From: Streptomyces luomodiensis
GTDB lineage: Bacteria; Actinomycetota; Actinomycetes; Streptomycetales; Streptomycetaceae
Direction of reading: 5' to 3'
Length of the DNA: 64,000 bases
Assembly (NCBI RefSeq): GCF_031679605.1
Contig: NZ_CP117522.1
Coordinates: 7,750,001-7,814,000 of the forward strand
Numbering within the stretch: position 1 is the first letter of the stretch; every line of letters begins with the position of its first letter. Position numbers and translations under genes: made by a program. The notes beneath the pieces were generated by a model. The model made no database searches and was not told where the DNA came from. It was given only the letters and a program-made list of their open reading frames with translations. Below are positions 15,803 to 22,763 of this stretch, piece by piece.

Positions 15803-16969
15803 ATGCGCACCCGCACTCGCACCCCAGGCTGGCGTGCCCGTTACGACCAGTGGTTCACGGCCCCGCAGACTGTGGTTGTCCAGCCCACGACCTGGTGCAA
15901 CCTCGACTGCCATTACTGTTACCTGCCTTTCCGCAAGCTTAGGCACCACATGGGCCCGGACGTCGCCGCCGCCCTGGCGATGTCGGTCGCCCAGCTCACA
16001 GCCGGCGGCGGCCCGCCCATCGGGATCGTTTGGCACGGCGGGGAGCCCCTCGCGATCGGCCCGCAGAAGTTCAGCGCGCTGCTCGCCCCCTTCGAGGATC
16101 TGCGCCGCGCAGGCCGCGTCCACCACTACGTGCAGACCAACGCCACCCTGATCACCGACATCTGGTGCGAGCTGTTGACCGCATACGACATTCGCGTGGG
16201 CGTGAGCGTCGACGGCCCGGCCGCCTTGAACACCGAGCGGGTCGACCTGCGCGGCAAGCCTGCCTTCCACCGGATTCTCCACGGCGTCCGGCGACTGCGT
16301 GCGCACGGCATCCCGTTCTCCGTGATTTCGGTCGTGGCCACCGAGTCCATCACCCAGCCCGAAGAGCTGCTGCGATTCCTGGCGGAGCTGGGCTGCCACT
16401 CGGCGGGGTTCAACATCGAGGAGGTTGAGGGTGTCAACACCCACCGGCAGTCGCCCACGCCTGCGCAAGCCGAGGAGTTCTGGTGCCGCACCCTCATCTG
16501 GACCCGCTCCCACGGCGACCGCCTGAAGGTGAGGGAACTTGAACGCCTCGCCGAGTACTTGCACCTGATCCGCTCTGGACAGCGCGCCGCATGGGACGAG
16601 CGGCGCCTCGATCCGATCCCCACCGTCTCCGTCACCGGTGACGTGGTGCTGCTCTCCCCGGAGCTCGCGGGCACCACCGATCCTGCCTACGAAGACTTCC
16701 GTGCCGGCAACATCCTCGACCAGCCCCTGCCCGTGATCTTGAGCGGCGCGCACCGACTCCGCTACGTCCGTGACTTCCTCACCGGCCTCGACCGCTGCCG
16801 GGGCGGGTGCGCCTTTTTCGACTTCTGTCGCGGCGCCCAGGCCGCCAATCGCTACTTCGAGAACGGCAGCCTGAGGTCCACCGAGACCAACTACTGCCGG
16901 GTCTCCCGGCAGGCCCTGGTCACGGCCCTGTCCACCCTCGCAACCAAGGAGAAAGGGCAAGCAACATGA
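15803..16969 (+). CDS. Radical SAM/SPASM peptide maturase (likely cyclophane-forming)
   Basis: A 388-residue enzyme. C32-x3-C36-x2-C39 (CNLDCHYC) binds the radical SAM 4Fe-4S cluster. WHGGEPL and VSVDGPAALNT are later core motifs. The C-terminal SPASM region holds C332-x3-C336-x5-C342 and a final NYCRVS cysteine for auxiliary clusters. The overlapping downstream gene encodes a short peptide rich in aromatic-X-Asn motifs, so the enzyme probably links the aromatic ring to the beta-carbon of the third residue, as described for three-residue cyclophane (triceptide) maturases. ATG 15803 follows GGAAGG at six bases. The stop codon overlaps the precursor start (ATGA), so enzyme and substrate are translationally coupled. 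Homology to AmcB- or FxsB-type maturases is recalled, not checked. Confidence 0.9.
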   Translation: MRTRTRTPGWRARYDQWFTAPQTVVVQPTTWCNLDCHYCYLPFRKLRHHMGPDVAAALAMSVAQLTAGGGPPIGIVWHGGEPLAIGPQKFSALLAPFEDLRRAGRVHHYVQTNATLITDIWCELLTAYDIRVGVSVDGPAALNTERVDLRGKPAFHRILHGVRRLRAHGIPFSVISVVATESITQPEELLRFLAELGCHSAGFNIEEVEGVNTHRQSPTPAQAEEFWCRTLIWTRSHGDRLKVRELERLAEYLHLIRSGQRAAWDERRLDPIPTVSVTGDVVLLSPELAGTTDPAYEDFRAGNILDQPLPVILSGAHRLRYVRDFLTGLDRCRGGCAFFDFCRGAQAANRYFENGSLRSTETNYCRVSRQALVTALSTLATKEKGQAT

Positions 16970-17157
16970 CACTGCTCGACGGATTAACCACTTCCGACGC
17001 CCCGGTCGTGGTGGACTTGATCTCCACCCACATCGCTTCGGTCCCGGTGGCTACTGGGGAGACATGGGACAACCGCCCCACATGGGACAACTGGCGGAAG
17101 AGTCCCGCACCTTTCGATAATAGGCCCACATGGGACAATTGGAATAAGAAGAAGTAG
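16966..17157 (+). CDS. RiPP precursor peptide with six aromatic-X-Asn/Lys cyclophane motifs
   Basis: A 63-residue peptide. Residues 1-31 form a leader (acidic/hydrophobic VVVDLISTHIASVPVATG). The core, residues 32-63, is two imperfect copies of [WF]DNRPTWDNW. Candidate three-residue ring sites are W34-N36, W40-N42, W43-K45, F50-N52, W56-N58 and W59-K61. The peptide ends with three lysines. W-D-N is a known substrate motif for cyclophane-forming radical SAM enzymes, and precursors with several such sites are, as I recall, annotated as multiple-cyclophane RiPPs (AmcA type). AAGGAG precedes the ATG, which overlaps the maturase stop by four bases. No protease or exporter gene is seen next to it. 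The product is expected to be a rigid, basic, Trp-rich peptide. Confidence 0.9.
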   Translation: MTLLDGLTTSDAPVVVDLISTHIASVPVATGETWDNRPTWDNWRKSPAPFDNRPTWDNWNKKK

Positions 17158-17232
17158 CCCGCCGTCGGCGGCACGCCCGTGCGAGGGCGCGCGGCCGGTG
17201 CCGCGTCAGGCCCATCGTTGGAAGGCATCTCA

Positions 17233-17919
17233 ATGGGAACCCGCACGATCCGCCGCACGAGCGTCACCCTGCCCTCGCTGGACGAGTCCGGCCTGTATCT
17301 CTCCCATGTCACCTCGCTCGAAGGCGGTCGTGGCCGGGTCGCGGAGTTCCACTACGGCGACGCGGATCTGCGCGCGCTGGACCTGGCCGACACGCACCTG
17401 ATCGATGGACGGATCTCCGGACTCAAGACCCAGCGCGCCCGGCTGGAGAAGCTCCGCGTCGACTCTGTGGAATTCACCGGGTGCGACCTGTCTTCCCTGC
17501 GCTGGGTCGACAGCAAGGTCACCCGTGCCGTCTTCCGAGACTGCAAGCTGATGGGCGTCATGTTGGAGGACATCACCCTTGATGACGTTTTGTTCGAGAA
17601 CTGCAAGCTCGACTACAGCACCCTCACCCGCGTCCGGGCCGTCGGGCCCGTGATCTTCTCCCAGTGCTCCCTGCGCGAGACCACGTTCGACGCGGCCGAC
17701 CTGAGTACAGCCGCATTCGACGGCTGCGATCTACGACTCGCCGAGTTCGACGGCGGCACGTACCACCACCTGGACCTGCGCGGCAACGACCTTTCCCAGC
17801 TCCGCGGCCTTGCCTCGCTCAAGCAGGTGATCATTGACCACGGACAGACGCTGCAACTGGCCGAGGCCCTCGCCGTGGAGCTCGACGTCACCTATGGCGA
17901 AGACCTCGGCGACAGGTAG
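17233..17919 (+). CDS. Pentapeptide-repeat-like right-handed beta-helix protein in the RiPP locus
   Basis: A 228-residue protein from ATG 17233, seven bases after GGAAGG. The body reads as consecutive turns with a hydrophobic residue at the centre: ADLRALDLADTHLIDGRISG, VEFTGCDLSSLRWVDSKVT, AVFRDCKLMGVMLEDITLDD, VLFENCKLDYSTLTRV and AAFDGCDLRLAEFDGGTYHH. This is the A(D/N)LXX-like pattern of pentapeptide repeats. Such helices can mimic DNA (Qnr, McbG, MfpA, AlbG) or act as scaffolds. It starts 75 bases after the precursor in the same direction, so it is probably cotranscribed. Self-protection against the peptide, or scaffolding, are both possible; neither is shown by the sequence. Confidence 0.85.
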   Translation: MGTRTIRRTSVTLPSLDESGLYLSHVTSLEGGRGRVAEFHYGDADLRALDLADTHLIDGRISGLKTQRARLEKLRVDSVEFTGCDLSSLRWVDSKVTRAVFRDCKLMGVMLEDITLDDVLFENCKLDYSTLTRVRAVGPVIFSQCSLRETTFDAADLSTAAFDGCDLRLAEFDGGTYHHLDLRGNDLSQLRGLASLKQVIIDHGQTLQLAEALAVELDVTYGEDLGDR

Positions 17920-17946
17920 CCCCTCACTCGCCCTCAGGAGGCCGCC

Positions 17947-18105
17947 ATGGGTCCGCGGCTCTTATGCACAGCGTTCGACGACGTATGCGGCCGGTGTGAC
18001 ATCACACCGGTCCGGCTGACCCACGGTGAGCCCGGCTACGACGAGGCGCCATCGGCCCCGGCGGCGACTGGGCGCCCCTCACCGCCGCCGAGGCGGTGTA
18101 CGTGA
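17947..18105 (+). CDS. Small CxxC protein (hypothetical)
   Basis: A 52-residue frame from ATG 17947 with a strong CAGGAGGCC ribosome site 27 bases after the pentapeptide gene stop. It starts MGPRLLCTAFDDVCGRCDIT and continues PVRLTHGEPGYDEA, so it has a C-x2-C knuckle (CGRC) and one further Cys on each side. The last 20 residues are Pro/Arg-rich and may be out of frame with an ancestral end. It could be the last gene of the RiPP operon or a truncated zinc-ribbon protein. I do not recognise a family. Confidence 0.45.
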   Translation: MGPRLLCTAFDDVCGRCDITPVRLTHGEPGYDEAPSAPAATGRPSPPPRRCT

Positions 18106-18148
18106 TCTCCAGTACGAACATGACGAGCAGGCTCGTAACGTGGTCCGC

Positions 18149-18874
18149 ATGATGACCAGTGCTGTCGATCCACGATATGAACTGCCCCGCGACTGGCCCA
18201 CGACCGAGGCCGGGGCGATCGCCCTCCAGGAGCGGACGCGGGCGTCCGTGCTGATCGGCGGGGAGGTGCCCGCGCCGGGCACCGGGACCGGCGCGGTCGT
18301 CGGGGTGGACGTGGCGTACGACGACGAGCGCGACCTGGTCGCGGCCGCCGCCGTCGCCCTGGATGCCCGCGACCTCGCCGTCGTCGCGGAGGCGACCGCG
18401 GTCGGCCGGGTCAGCTTCCCGTACGTCCCCGGGCTGCTGGCGTTCCGTGAGATCCCGGCCGTCCTCGACGCGCTCGGCGACCTCCACCGGCGCCTCGGCA
18501 GCCGTCCCGACCTGGTGGTGTGCGACGGCTACGGGCTCGCCCACCCGCGCCGGTTCGGGCTGGCCAGCCATCTCGGGGTGCTCACCGGGCTGCCCACCAT
18601 AGGCGTCGCCAAGAACCCCTTCGGCTTCCGCCATGCCGATCCGGGGCCGCGCCGCGGCGACTGGGCGCCGTTGCTCGACGGGGACGAGGAGGTGGGCCGG
18701 GCGCTGCGTACCCGCGACGGTGTGAAGCCCCTGTTCGTCTCGGTCGGCCACCGGGTGACCATCGCGGACGCCTGCGCGTACACCCTGCACCTGGCCCGCG
18801 ACTACCGGCAGCCCGAGACGACACGGCGCGCGGACGCGCTGTGCCGCCGGGCCCTCAAGGCCGCCGGGATGTGA
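18149..18874 (+). CDS. nfi: Endonuclease V (deoxyinosine 3'-endonuclease)
   Basis: A 241-residue protein of the usual EndoV length. It contains VVGVDVAYDD with the first catalytic Asp, the FPYVPGLLAFREIP motif that reads the damaged base, DGYGLAHPRRFGLASHLG with further metal ligands, and the late KPLFVSVGHRVT. EndoV nicks DNA or RNA near inosine formed by adenine deamination. Two tandem ATG codons (18149 and 18152) are possible starts, with no strong ribosome site. An in-frame upstream codon at 18026 would add residues that do not look conserved. It probably forms a single-gene unit. Confidence 0.9.
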   Translation: MMTSAVDPRYELPRDWPTTEAGAIALQERTRASVLIGGEVPAPGTGTGAVVGVDVAYDDERDLVAAAAVALDARDLAVVAEATAVGRVSFPYVPGLLAFREIPAVLDALGDLHRRLGSRPDLVVCDGYGLAHPRRFGLASHLGVLTGLPTIGVAKNPFGFRHADPGPRRGDWAPLLDGDEEVGRALRTRDGVKPLFVSVGHRVTIADACAYTLHLARDYRQPETTRRADALCRRALKAAGM

Positions 18875-18937
18875 CGAACCCTCCGGTGCCGGTGCCGCTG
18901 CCGCTGCCGGTGCCGGTGCCGGTGCGTTCCGGGGCCG

Positions 18938-19429
18938 TCAGACCCGTCGCGTCTCGGCCAGGAAGCAGCCGAACTCGACGGCGCGCACATGCACCGCCGC
19001 CACCCGAGGGTCCCGGTACAGCTCGGCCAGCCCCTCCTCGAGCGTCGGTTCGCAGCCGTCCAGCAGCCGGCCGCCGAGGATGCCGCCTTCGGCGGAGTAC
19101 GCCCGCAGCACCCGGCGCGTGCCCCGGATGCCGTCCGGGATACCGGGGCCGGTCCAGCCGTCGCACTCCTCGGGGTGGATGAAGACCGGACCGACCTCGT
19201 CGTACGGGCCGGGTGTGGCGCCCGTCTCCGCGGCCCAGCGGCGCAGCGGGGCGTAGGAGACCAGCGCGATGGTCTCGTGCGGCCGGCTCCGGCCCAGGCA
19301 GCAGCGCATCGGGCTGCCGCCCTCCTCGCCCTCCACCACCGTGCGCGGCGGCTGCCCCGCGTCGTCGGCGGTCCGCAGCAGCTTCAGCGCCTCGGGCGCG
19401 ATGGCCCGCAGCTCGTAGTTCTCGCTCAT
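18938..19429 (-). CDS. DUF1203-domain protein
   Basis: A 163-residue protein from ATG 19429. Recognisable family features are GSPMRCCLGRSRPHETIALV with its Cys pair, PLRRWAAETG, GPYDEVGPVFIHPEEC, IPDGIRGTRRVLRAYS, and the end AVHVRAVEFGCFLAETRRV. DUF1203 proteins are small and cytoplasmic, and their function is unknown. Its end lies about 60 bp from the end of endonuclease V, so the two genes converge; GCCGGT-type trinucleotide-like repeats fill the gap at 18884-18930. Confidence 0.85.
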   Translation of the reverse strand: MSENYELRAIAPEALKLLRTADDAGQPPRTVVEGEEGGSPMRCCLGRSRPHETIALVSYAPLRRWAAETGATPGPYDEVGPVFIHPEECDGWTGPGIPDGIRGTRRVLRAYSAEGGILGGRLLDGCEPTLEEGLAELYRDPRVAAVHVRAVEFGCFLAETRRV

Positions 19430-19502
19430 GCGGTCCAGGGTGGCCGGTGGACCCCCGGCGCGCTGGCGGGATTCGGACCAGGCGCTGAGGTGGGCGAGGT
19501 AC

Positions 19503-19531
19503 TTGACAGGGCGGTGGTGCTCCGTCAGATT
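19503..19531 (+). promoter_or_regulatory. Sigma-70-type promoter for the aldolase-MFS operon
   Basis: A consensus -35, TTGACA (19503-19508), is followed after 17 bp by CAGATT (19526-19531). The predicted transcript would start near 19538 and leave a leader of about 70 bases before ATG 19608. Confidence 0.6.
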
Positions 19532-19543
19532 CGGGCCACCACA

Positions 19544-19558
19544 GGACGTCCGACGTCC
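19544..19558 (+). promoter_or_regulatory. GACGTCC direct repeat/palindrome just after the predicted start site
   Basis: GGACGTCC (19544-19551, a perfect palindrome) is followed directly by GACGTCC. It lies in the leader of the aldolase-MFS operon, a position suited to a repressor. No regulator gene sits next to it. Confidence 0.4.
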
Positions 19559-19607
19559 GTATTGTCCCGCTGCCCAGGTCGTCCCGCTCTCCAGAAAGCT
19601 GGTGTCG

Positions 19608-20546
19608 ATGAGTCTTCCGGCGCCCCTCACCGGTGTCGTGCCACCTCTGTGCACCCCGCTCACCTCCCTGGGCGAGGTCGACACCCGTTCCCTCGCCGCG
19701 CTCGCCGAGCGGCTGATCGACGCGGGGGTGAGCGCGCTGTTCGCGCTCGGCTCCAGCGGAGAGGCCGCCTATCTGGACGACCGCAGCCGCCGTACGGTCC
19801 TCGAGACGGTCATCGGGACCGCGGACGGCCGGGTGCCCGTGCTCGCCGGGGTGATCGACATGACGACCGCGCGGGTGCTGGACCACGCCCGTACGGCGGC
19901 GGAGCTGGGCGCGGACGGGATCGTGGCCACCGCTCCCTTCTACACCCGCACCCACCCCGTGGAGATCGCCGACCACTTCCGGCGGCTGCGCGACGGCGCG
20001 GACCTGCCGCTGTTCGCCTACGACATCCCGGTCTCCGTCCACTCCAAGCTGACGCCCTCGATCCTGCTCCCGCTGGCCGCCGACGCCACGCTGGCCGGGG
20101 TCAAGGACAGCAGCGGGGACGACGGGGCGCTGCGGCGGCTGCTCGTCGAGGTGCGCCGGCGCGGCCTGGGTGACTCCTTCACCGTGCTCACCGGCTCCGA
20201 GCTGTCCGTGGACGGCGCCCTGCTGGCGGGGGCCCATGGCGTCGTTCCGGGCCTGGCCAATGTCGATCCGGCCGGTTTCGTCCGGCTGTACCGGCACGCG
20301 CGCGCGGGACGCTGGGAGCAGGCGGCCGCCGAACAGGACCGGCTGGCCGCGCTCTTCGCCATCACCGACGCCGGGGACCCGGCGCTGATGGGCGGCAGTT
20401 CGTCGGGGCTCGGCGGCTTCAAGACCGCGCTGCGGCTGCTGGGCGTGATCGAGTGCGCGGACACCGCCGCCCCCCAGGTCCCGCTCGGCGAGGCGGCCGT
20501 CAAGACCGTACGTCAGCTGCTGGAGGAGGGAGGGCTGTTGACGTGA
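19608..20546 (+). CDS. DapA/NanA-family class I aldolase
   Basis: A 312-residue TIM-barrel enzyme. Family motifs are GSSGEAAYL near the pyruvate carboxylate site, a Tyr in FAYDIPVSVH and the Schiff-base lysine in LAGVKDSSGD. These enzymes condense or cleave pyruvate with an aldehyde (dihydrodipicolinate synthase, N-acetylneuraminate lyase, keto-deoxy-sugar aldolases). The gene overlaps by four bases an MFS carrier resembling sialate/sugar-acid porters, which favours a catabolic aldolase over lysine biosynthesis. ATG 19608 is used; GTG 19602 is two codons upstream in frame. The exact substrate cannot be read from sequence. Confidence 0.85.
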   Translation: MSLPAPLTGVVPPLCTPLTSLGEVDTRSLAALAERLIDAGVSALFALGSSGEAAYLDDRSRRTVLETVIGTADGRVPVLAGVIDMTTARVLDHARTAAELGADGIVATAPFYTRTHPVEIADHFRRLRDGADLPLFAYDIPVSVHSKLTPSILLPLAADATLAGVKDSSGDDGALRRLLVEVRRRGLGDSFTVLTGSELSVDGALLAGAHGVVPGLANVDPAGFVRLYRHARAGRWEQAAAEQDRLAALFAITDAGDPALMGGSSSGLGGFKTALRLLGVIECADTAAPQVPLGEAAVKTVRQLLEEGGLLT

Positions 20547-22000
20547 CCGCAGCCGCCGAGGTGCCCTGGTACCGCGAGGTCTCCCCTGGCCAGTGGAAGT
20601 CCATGTTCGCCGCCTGGATCGGCTATCTGCTCGACGGTTTCGACTTCGTGCTGATCACGCTCGTCCTGACCGAGATAGCCGACGAGTTCGACCTGAGCAC
20701 GGCCTCGGCGGCGACCCTGGTCTCCGGCGCCTTCATCACCCGCTGGCTCGGCGGGGCGGTGCTGGGCGCGCTGGGCGACCGCTACGGACGCAAGGCCGCG
20801 ATGATCGTCAGCATCCTGCTCTACTCGCTCGGCACCTTCGCGTGCGGCTTCGCCTGGAACTACACCAGCCTGTTCACGGCCCGGCTGGTGATTGGCATGG
20901 GCATGGCCGGTGAGTACACCGCGAGCGCCACCTACGTCCTGGAGAGCTGGCCCGCGCGGCTGCGCAACCGCGCCTCCGGCTTCCTGATCTCGGGCTACTC
21001 CGGCGGCACCATCATCGCCTCCGAGCTCTACAAGTGGGTGGTGCCCCACTGGGGCTGGCGCTGGATGTTCTGGATCGGCGTGCTGCCGGTGCTGGTCGCG
21101 CTGTGGGTGCGGCGGGCCCTTCCGGAGGCCGGGGAGTGGGACGAGGAGGTGGCGACGGCGCGGGCGCGGCCGAACCCCTTCCGGCCGCTGTTCGCCGGGC
21201 GTTCCCGCGCCAGTGCCAACACGGCGCTGGCCGTGGCCGCGAGCACCGCGCTGTTCTGCGTCTTCACCCCGTTGGGCGCGGGCTGGCGCTGGCCGCTGTC
21301 GGTCCTGGCGGCGGGGTGTCTGGTCGCCTTCGCGGCCCAGCTCGGCGGACGCCGCCGCTGGTCGCTGTACATCGCCCTGACGTGCACGGTCTTCTGCGCG
21401 TTCCTCTACAGCTGGCCGATCCAGGCGCTGCTGCCCACCTATCTGAAGGAGCAGCTGGGATACACCCCCTCCGAGGTCACCGATGTGATGTTCTACGCCG
21501 GGTTCGGCACGATGGCCGGGTGCTGGCTCGCGGGATTCGCGGGCGACTGGCTCGGCACCCGGCGCGCCTACGCCTCCACCCTGCTCGCCTCGCTGGCCTT
21601 CGTCTTCCCGGTGTTCGCGGTGCGCGACAGCCTGGTCGGACTCGGCGTGCTGCTGTTCTTCCTGCTCGCGCTGAGCCAGGGGATCTCCGGCCTGCTGCCG
21701 AAGTACACCGCGGGTCACTTCCCGACCGAGAGCCGGGCCGCCTCGCTCGGCTTCGTCTACAACACCGGGGCGCTCGGCGGCGCGGTGGCGCCGGTGCTCG
21801 GCGCCCATCTGGCCGAGGGCATGTCCCTCGGCCGGGCGCTGGCGGTGCTCACCTTCGGGCTGACGCTGCTGGTGATCGTGCTGGTCGGTGCCGACGTGCC
21901 GCGCCGGCTGGGCCGGCTGACCGATCCGGCGGGCGACGAGGACCACCTCGGGCCCGGCCGGCCGCTGCCGGTGGCGGAGCCCGGCGTGGAGCGGACCTGA
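20543..22000 (+). CDS. MFS transporter (sugar-acid/sialate:H+ symporter type)
   Basis: A 485-residue protein with about 12 membrane segments. GYLLDGFDFVLITLVLTEI is the classic TM1 motif of aromatic-acid/sialate-type MFS carriers (DGxD/DGFD). GDRYGRKAAMI between TM2 and TM3 is the MFS signature loop. SWPARLRNRASGF follows TM5. It starts at GTG 20543 inside the aldolase stop (GTGA overlap), so the two proteins are made together. The carrier likely imports the compound the aldolase cleaves. The tail is Pro/Glu-rich and cytoplasmic. Confidence 0.88.
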   Translation: MTAAAEVPWYREVSPGQWKSMFAAWIGYLLDGFDFVLITLVLTEIADEFDLSTASAATLVSGAFITRWLGGAVLGALGDRYGRKAAMIVSILLYSLGTFACGFAWNYTSLFTARLVIGMGMAGEYTASATYVLESWPARLRNRASGFLISGYSGGTIIASELYKWVVPHWGWRWMFWIGVLPVLVALWVRRALPEAGEWDEEVATARARPNPFRPLFAGRSRASANTALAVAASTALFCVFTPLGAGWRWPLSVLAAGCLVAFAAQLGGRRRWSLYIALTCTVFCAFLYSWPIQALLPTYLKEQLGYTPSEVTDVMFYAGFGTMAGCWLAGFAGDWLGTRRAYASTLLASLAFVFPVFAVRDSLVGLGVLLFFLLALSQGISGLLPKYTAGHFPTESRAASLGFVYNTGALGGAVAPVLGAHLAEGMSLGRALAVLTFGLTLLVIVLVGADVPRRLGRLTDPAGDEDHLGPGRPLPVAEPGVERT

Positions 22001-22054
22001 TCCGGGGGCCGGCAGGGGCGGAGCGGCACTGATCCGGGACGCCGGCCGGGGCGG

Positions 22055-22610
22055 CACCCTCGAGGCACGCGGTTCCGCCACCCCGAGGCACTTGGCTTCG
22101 GCGCCACAGGCACGCGGTTCCGCCACCCCGAGGTACGCGGCTTCGGCCCCGAGGCGCGCGGCTCGGCGCCCCGAGGCACTTGGCTTCGGCGCCTACGGCC
22201 ACGAGACTTCGGTGCACCGAGGTACGCGGCTCAGCGCCCCGAGGCGCGCGGCTTCGGTGCCCGAGGCACACGGCTTCGGTGCTCCGAGGTACGCGGCTTC
22301 GGTGCTCCTAGGCACACGGCTTCGGCGCCACAGGCACGCGGTCTCGCCACCCCGAGGTACGCGGCTCGGCGCCCTCGAGGTACGCGGCTTCGGTGCTCCG
22401 AGGCACACGGCTTCGGCGCCTACGGTCACGAGGCTTCGGTGCACCGAGGTACGCGGCTCGGTGCTCCGAGGTACGCGGCTCGGCGCCCTCGAGGCACGCG
22501 GCTTCGGTGCTCCGAGGTACGCGGCTTCGGCATCGGGGCGCGCGGCTTCGGTGCCGGCGAGGCACTTGGCTTCGGCGCCCACAGCCACGCCGCTTCGGCA
22601 CCCCGACGCG
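22055..22610. repeat. Intergenic array of about 24 degenerate 21-24-bp repeats
   Basis: Roughly 24 consecutive units share the core GAGG[TC]ACGCGGCTTCGG[TC]GC, with variants CACTTGG, CACACGG and GCGCGCGG at the centre. Each unit begins CCGAGG and passes through TTCGG, so single units can fold weakly. Units are contiguous with no unique spacers, which excludes CRISPR. Several frames stay open across it because of its composition, but the translations are repetitive and I regard them as non-coding. The array fills the gap between the MFS carrier and the beta-oxidation operon. Confidence 0.85.
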
Positions 22611-22694
22611 CCACACCCGGCCCGCCGTACGGCCGCGGGGCCCAAGCCCCTCGTCCATCAAGGGGTTTGGTTGTCCACAGGCCCAGGAGGGGGC

Positions 22695-22723
22695 TTGTGG
22701 AATGCGGACCGCGTTCTTAGCAT
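22695..22723 (+). promoter_or_regulatory. Promoter of the beta-oxidation operon
   Basis: TTGTGG (22695-22700) and TAGCAT (22718-22723) are separated by exactly 17 bp. The predicted start near 22730 gives a leader of about 35 bases before ATG 22764. Confidence 0.55.
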
Positions 22724-22763
22724 CGGCGGTGTTACAGCGGTGGTGTCACATGATGGGGACGGG

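Noticed and set aside
17051..17312. Minus-strand small frames opposite the RiPP precursor
   Set aside because: They only mirror the repeated core codons and have no ribosome site; the plus-strand peptide is coupled to the maturase.
22055..22610. CRISPR array
   Set aside because: Units are contiguous and degenerate, with no unique spacers of constant length and no cas genes nearby.
22092..22763. Coding extension of the CoA-transferase through the 24-unit repeat array
   Set aside because: The translation is only a repeat of G-F-G-A-P-R-type residues, and a good promoter (22695-22723) lies inside it.
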